A DNA stretch of 30,170 nucleotides from contig CAZYWP010000021.1 in NCBI GenBank assembly GCA_964651495.1, positions 1 through 30,170 on the forward strand, in the 5' to 3' direction. Under the pieces are notes generated by a model. The model ran no database searches. It was given only the letters and a program-made list of their open reading frames with translations, and was not told the origin of the DNA. A program made the translations under genes and the position numbers. Below are positions 27,901 to 30,170 of the stretch, one piece after another; the first letter of the stretch is position 1, and every line of letters starts with the position of its first letter. The DNA is from CAZNVB01 sp964651495 (lineage in GTDB: Bacteria; Acidobacteriota; Aminicenantia; Aminicenantales; UBA8522).

Positions 27901-28270
27901 CCTGTTCGTAACGGGGCAGTCTATTAACGTCATCTCGGTGATCGGGATTGTCGTCCTCGTGGGAATCGTCACCGACAATGCCATCGTCAAGATCGACTAC
28001 ACCAATCAGCTCCGGCGCGAGGGCATGCCCCTCCGGGAGGCGGTGTTCGAAGGGAGCGCCGTCCGGCTCAGGCCGATCCTGATGTCCTCGGTGACCACCA
28101 TATTCGGCCTTATTCCCCTAGCCCTGGGGCTGGGGGAGGGTGCGGAATTGCAGCGTCCGCTTGGAATTTCGGTCATCGGCGGCCTCCTTTTCTCCACCTT
28201 TCTCACCCTGATCCTGATTCCCGTCATCTATGAGCTGGCAGAAAAAAGGCGGGAGAAAAAGAGCGCATGA
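24992..28270 (+). CDS. RND efflux permease (AcrB/HAE-1 type), first of a pair
   Basis: An inner-membrane proton-driven exporter of 1092 residues; AcrB has 1049. It has the usual duplicated layout: TM1 (about 12-30), a periplasmic porter domain, TM2-TM6, then a second half with TM7, a second porter domain and TM8-TM12. The TM4 proton-relay pair is present as Asp398-Asp399 (MLDDCAIVV). At the TM10 position where AcrB has Lys940, this protein has Asp995 in GIVTDNAIV. Between TM6 and TM7 there is an unusual insert of about 100 residues (about 490-595): a Lys/Glu-rich segment, then two hydrophobic stretches. It overlaps the second permease by 4 nt (ATGA). Partners are that permease and probably the adaptor at 20091. 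Substrate unknown. Confidence 0.94.
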   Translation: MKLAKLAIERPVTTFMFYIAIVLLGFISLRQLSVDLLPDISYPRLSVVTEYPGVGPEEIETLITAPLESVVSRVPGLRRVESVSKEGFSYLTLEFGWGTNMDFAMLHTREKLDSVRYILPEEAENPSIIPLDPKSRPIMVIAVSGEGSLLETKEFCEELVKPRLEQIEGIGSAEVAGGVEREIQIEINPQLLTLYGLSIEEVARRVDAFNRNLQGGNIRKGKFKYALRVVGEFELVEEIGEISLKTTAERGVIRLKDIARIEDSIKERQGATRLKGRDSIGLLVRKESGANTVEVTKKANELLDQIQKDYPRIRLIVVSEQAKYIQAAIASVNEEIVSGGLLAFLVLILFLQEFRTAFTIFAVIVISVIATFNLLFFRNITLNIMSLGGLALGVGMLDDCAIVVSENIFRHKSLGKNLSEAAYIGTKEVGMAVSATIFTTIVVFLPVIYVHGVAGQLFRDQALTVTFSLLASLLVSLTLIPMITSRELSWAVPLGSGEKKKEKEVQKAAAPARRPKWRILLYPLIGLRWLLYFLPKIIAIGLGHALSFLSQLLMLIFHYIGWPFRPIVRFVFKAFNSGYEKFTSRYHRLLLWSLDHKGKVLWGSIIFFGLTFILGSRLPRELMPRLRVTSFEINLKAPVEYSFEQTADVVASLELWLDGQPTVKTHFSEIGIISGMEGLNPEVSLNSARVRVDVSRAGELEPTIEDLREWLRNFPDLSVSIIKEQTTIAQFLALTTAVLDLKIKGDDLEILRGIAGDLGERLRTVRGITDVNTTLGEGKPEFLVTIRKDRLEKYGFSPDVIGSFLDHAVQGRVATQLRELDKKYDIRVRLDKDSRQNIDVLLNQELTYQNQVIPLRELVDYEIALGPEEIHRENQQREVLVTANLRGVKISRVIPEVRQIIAGLDLPAGYRVVFGGEQEEMSKSFRSLMWAFVLSALLVYMIMAAQFESLLHPLLIMFTIPMGLAGVFLALFVTGQSINVISVIGIVVLVGIVTDNAIVKIDYTNQLRREGMPLREAVFEGSAVRLRPILMSSVTTIFGLIPLALGLGEGAELQRPLGISVIGGLLFSTFLTLILIPVIYELAEKRREKKSA

Positions 28271-30170
28271 AAGTCTTCGTTGACCGCCCGATCGCCGTGG
28301 TCATGCTCTATTTAGCCGTGGCCATTTTGGGCGCCTACTCGTTCCTCAACATTCCCTTGGAGCTCGCGCCTAAAGAAGACTTCCCCCAGATCACCATCCA
28401 GACGAACTGGCCCGATGTGCCGCCCCAGATCGTTCAAACGCAGGTGACGGCGCCGCTCGAGGAGGTCGCCTCGACCGTCAAGGGCGTAAAAAAGATGACC
28501 TCCTCCTCTTCCATCGGCGCCTCCTCGATCGTCCTTGAATTCGAGCCCAAGACGAACATGGAATTCGCCCGGCTCGAGCTCACGGAGAGGATCGCCCGCA
28601 TCCGGGACGAGCTCCCCTATGCGGCCAACCGGCCTCAGATTATTCCTTATGTGCCGGAGGATTTTCAGACCCCTGATTTTCTCCACTACACCATCTCGGG
28701 CGACTACTCCCTGCAGGAGCTGAGGGAGATGCTGAAGGAAAAGCTGGAATACGGCCTGGGAGCGGTCAAGGGCGTCGCCGGCGTCGATGTCTGGGGCGGC
28801 TCAGACGCGGAAATCCGCATCACCCTCGACCGCGATAAGACCCAGAGCCTGAGCATCCATCCCTACCAGGTCCTGACGGCTCTGAACCGCTGGAACCAGA
28901 CCTACCCGGCCGGCAGGATTCACAAGGGGAACCAGGAGTACCTGTTTAAAATCGCCGGCTCGCTCCGGAGCCTGGGGGAGCTCGAGGACCTCATCGTGGC
29001 CTTCCAGGGCGGGGTCTCCATCAAGCTGCGGGACCTTGCCCGGGTCGAAAGGACATACGGCGAGGTCCGCTATCTCAACCGGATCAACGGCCAGCCGACT
29101 ATCCGCCTGGTTATCCACAAAGAAAAAGGGACGAGCACCCTCAGAGTCGCCGGCCAGGTCAAAGCCAAGCTCGAAGAGGTCAAGCGCGAGCTGCCGGGGA
29201 ACCTGATCTTCCGGGTGGTCAACGACGAAAGTGAAGAGATCAAGAAGAGCCTCAAGGAACTTTACCTCCTGGTAGGCATTATCCTGGCCGTGATTTTTGT
29301 CCTGGTTTTTCTGATTCTGCGGAGCTTCAAACCCTCCCTTCTCATACTCAGCTCGATCTTCCTTTCCGTCCTGATCACCTTCAACCTGATCTACTTCTTC
29401 AAGATCTCGATCAACATGCTGACCCTGGGCGCGCTGGCCCTCGGTTTCGGGCTGTTTGTCGACAACTCGGTCGTCGTCTTCGAGAACATCCTCCGCCTGA
29501 GAGAAAAGGGGCTTTCTCCCAGGGACGCCGCCCTCCAGGCTCCCAAGGAGGTCTTCATCGCCGTCCTCGCTTCGACCCTGACCACCGTATCGGTGTTTTT
29601 CTGTTTTCCCTACTTCCAGGGCCGGTTGAAGATGTATTACCTGCCGCTCGGCATCGTCATTTCCTCGGCCCTGGTGGTCTCCCTTTTCATCTCCTTTTCG
29701 CTGATCCCCGCCCTGAGCCCGCGGCTTCTGAAATTGAGGAAAATCGTGCGGAAAGAAAGGATCAGGGGCTCCTATGAAAAAGCCCTGCGTTTTCTCCTGC
29801 GGCATCCGCTCGAAGTCATCGTCGTGGTGGTTCTTTTGCTCTTCGGAAGCTACAAGTGGTTCCGCAAGGAAGTGACCATCGGCGAGTTCTTCCGCTGGTA
29901 CTCCCGCGACCGGCTCATCGTGTCGATCGGCATGCCCCCCGGCGCCAGCCTCGAAAACACCGATGAGGTCGTGCGCAAGTTCGAGGCCAAGGTGATGGAA
30001 GCCGATTATGAGAAGGAGATGAATTCCCGCGTCGGCGCCGATAACGCCTACCTGGAAATCACCTTCCCGGCGGAGGTCGAATTCTCCTTCCGTCCCTATG
30101 CCCTCAAAGAGGAGGTCATCCAGCTGGCCACCCAGTTTGCCGGCATCAGCGTCGGCGTCTACGGGTTCGA
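28267..30170 (+). CDS. RND efflux permease, second of a pair (partial at window end)
   Basis: The reading frame opens at ATG 28267, overlapping the previous stop, and stays open for 634 codons to the window end, so the C-terminal part is missing. The N-terminus (MKVFVDRPIAVVMLYLAVAI) is TM1 of an RND pump, followed by the first porter domain, TM2-TM6 and the start of the second half. In TM4 the usual Asp-Asp pair is Asp399-Asn400 (LFVDNSVVV), so one proton-relay acid is lost. No large insert separates TM6 from TM7, unlike its partner. Paired RND genes can form heterotrimers, as in E. coli MdtBC, which is a reasonable model here. Confidence 0.92.
   Translation, partial: MKVFVDRPIAVVMLYLAVAILGAYSFLNIPLELAPKEDFPQITIQTNWPDVPPQIVQTQVTAPLEEVASTVKGVKKMTSSSSIGASSIVLEFEPKTNMEFARLELTERIARIRDELPYAANRPQIIPYVPEDFQTPDFLHYTISGDYSLQELREMLKEKLEYGLGAVKGVAGVDVWGGSDAEIRITLDRDKTQSLSIHPYQVLTALNRWNQTYPAGRIHKGNQEYLFKIAGSLRSLGELEDLIVAFQGGVSIKLRDLARVERTYGEVRYLNRINGQPTIRLVIHKEKGTSTLRVAGQVKAKLEEVKRELPGNLIFRVVNDESEEIKKSLKELYLLVGIILAVIFVLVFLILRSFKPSLLILSSIFLSVLITFNLIYFFKISINMLTLGALALGFGLFVDNSVVVFENILRLREKGLSPRDAALQAPKEVFIAVLASTLTTVSVFFCFPYFQGRLKMYYLPLGIVISSALVVSLFISFSLIPALSPRLLKLRKIVRKERIRGSYEKALRFLLRHPLEVIVVVVLLLFGSYKWFRKEVTIGEFFRWYSRDRLIVSIGMPPGASLENTDEVVRKFEAKVMEADYEKEMNSRVGADNAYLEITFPAEVEFSFRPYALKEEVIQLATQFAGISVGVYGF

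Noticed and set aside
28801..29805. Minus-strand open frame (334 codons) opposite the second RND permease
   Set aside because: The opposite strand encodes RND porter and TM segments in frame to the window end; this frame has shadow-like composition.

Overview
The window looks like a scaffold from a draft or metagenome-assembled genome: it contains a run of exactly 100 N. The organism is a diderm (Gram-negative-type) bacterium. It has RND efflux permeases with a periplasmic adaptor, a NagZ-like lipoprotein and many exported proteins. The mix of a zinc-ribbon/Ser-Thr kinase/TPR receptor, an exported tricorn-type S41 protease and exported 6-bladed beta-propeller proteins is typical of Candidatus Aminicenantes and Acidobacteriota. 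That placement is an inference from gene content, not from a marker tree.

Layout. (1) 1-5.5 kb, + strand: a transmembrane Ser/Thr kinase with TPRs; an orphan protein with an amidotransferase-like N-terminus, a coiled coil and a degenerate nuclease-like C-terminus; and an AlkD-type alkylpurine DNA glycosylase. (2) 5.5-9.6 kb: a nested palindromic repeat, a good sigma70-type promoter, then an exported tricorn-like protease followed closely by a zinc-ribbon thioredoxin. (3) 9.6-13.1 kb, - strand: the glycolytic operon gap-pgk-tpiA-secG, leading into tRNA-Leu(GAG). (4) 13.1-13.45 kb: a divergent intergenic region holding an approximately 170-bp element with 15-bp perfect terminal inverted repeats. 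(5) 13.45-18.2 kb: nnrD-tsaE (+), convergent thiE (-), then apt and a purine permease (+), a small purine-salvage unit. (6) 18.3-30.17 kb: an envelope and efflux region. A GH3 lipoprotein overlaps an RND adaptor gene by 4 nt. Next come an exported propeller-like gene broken by the N gap, an unknown four-TM protein on the - strand, and a second exported propeller protein. Two RND permeases with overlapping ATGA junctions follow; the second runs off the window.

The housekeeping genes form recognisable short operons: lower glycolysis plus Sec translocon; metabolite repair plus t6A synthesis; adenine salvage plus uptake. The less ordinary parts are the orphan protein at 3.3-4.7 kb with a HAD-like fragment directly after its stop, the two palindromic elements, and the efflux locus. 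In that locus adaptor and permeases are separated by propeller and membrane genes, and the two permeases differ in their proton-relay residues. I see no CRISPR array, prophage, transposase or recognisable defence operon. I do not claim a proven new system; the efflux/propeller locus and the orphan protein are the best candidates.
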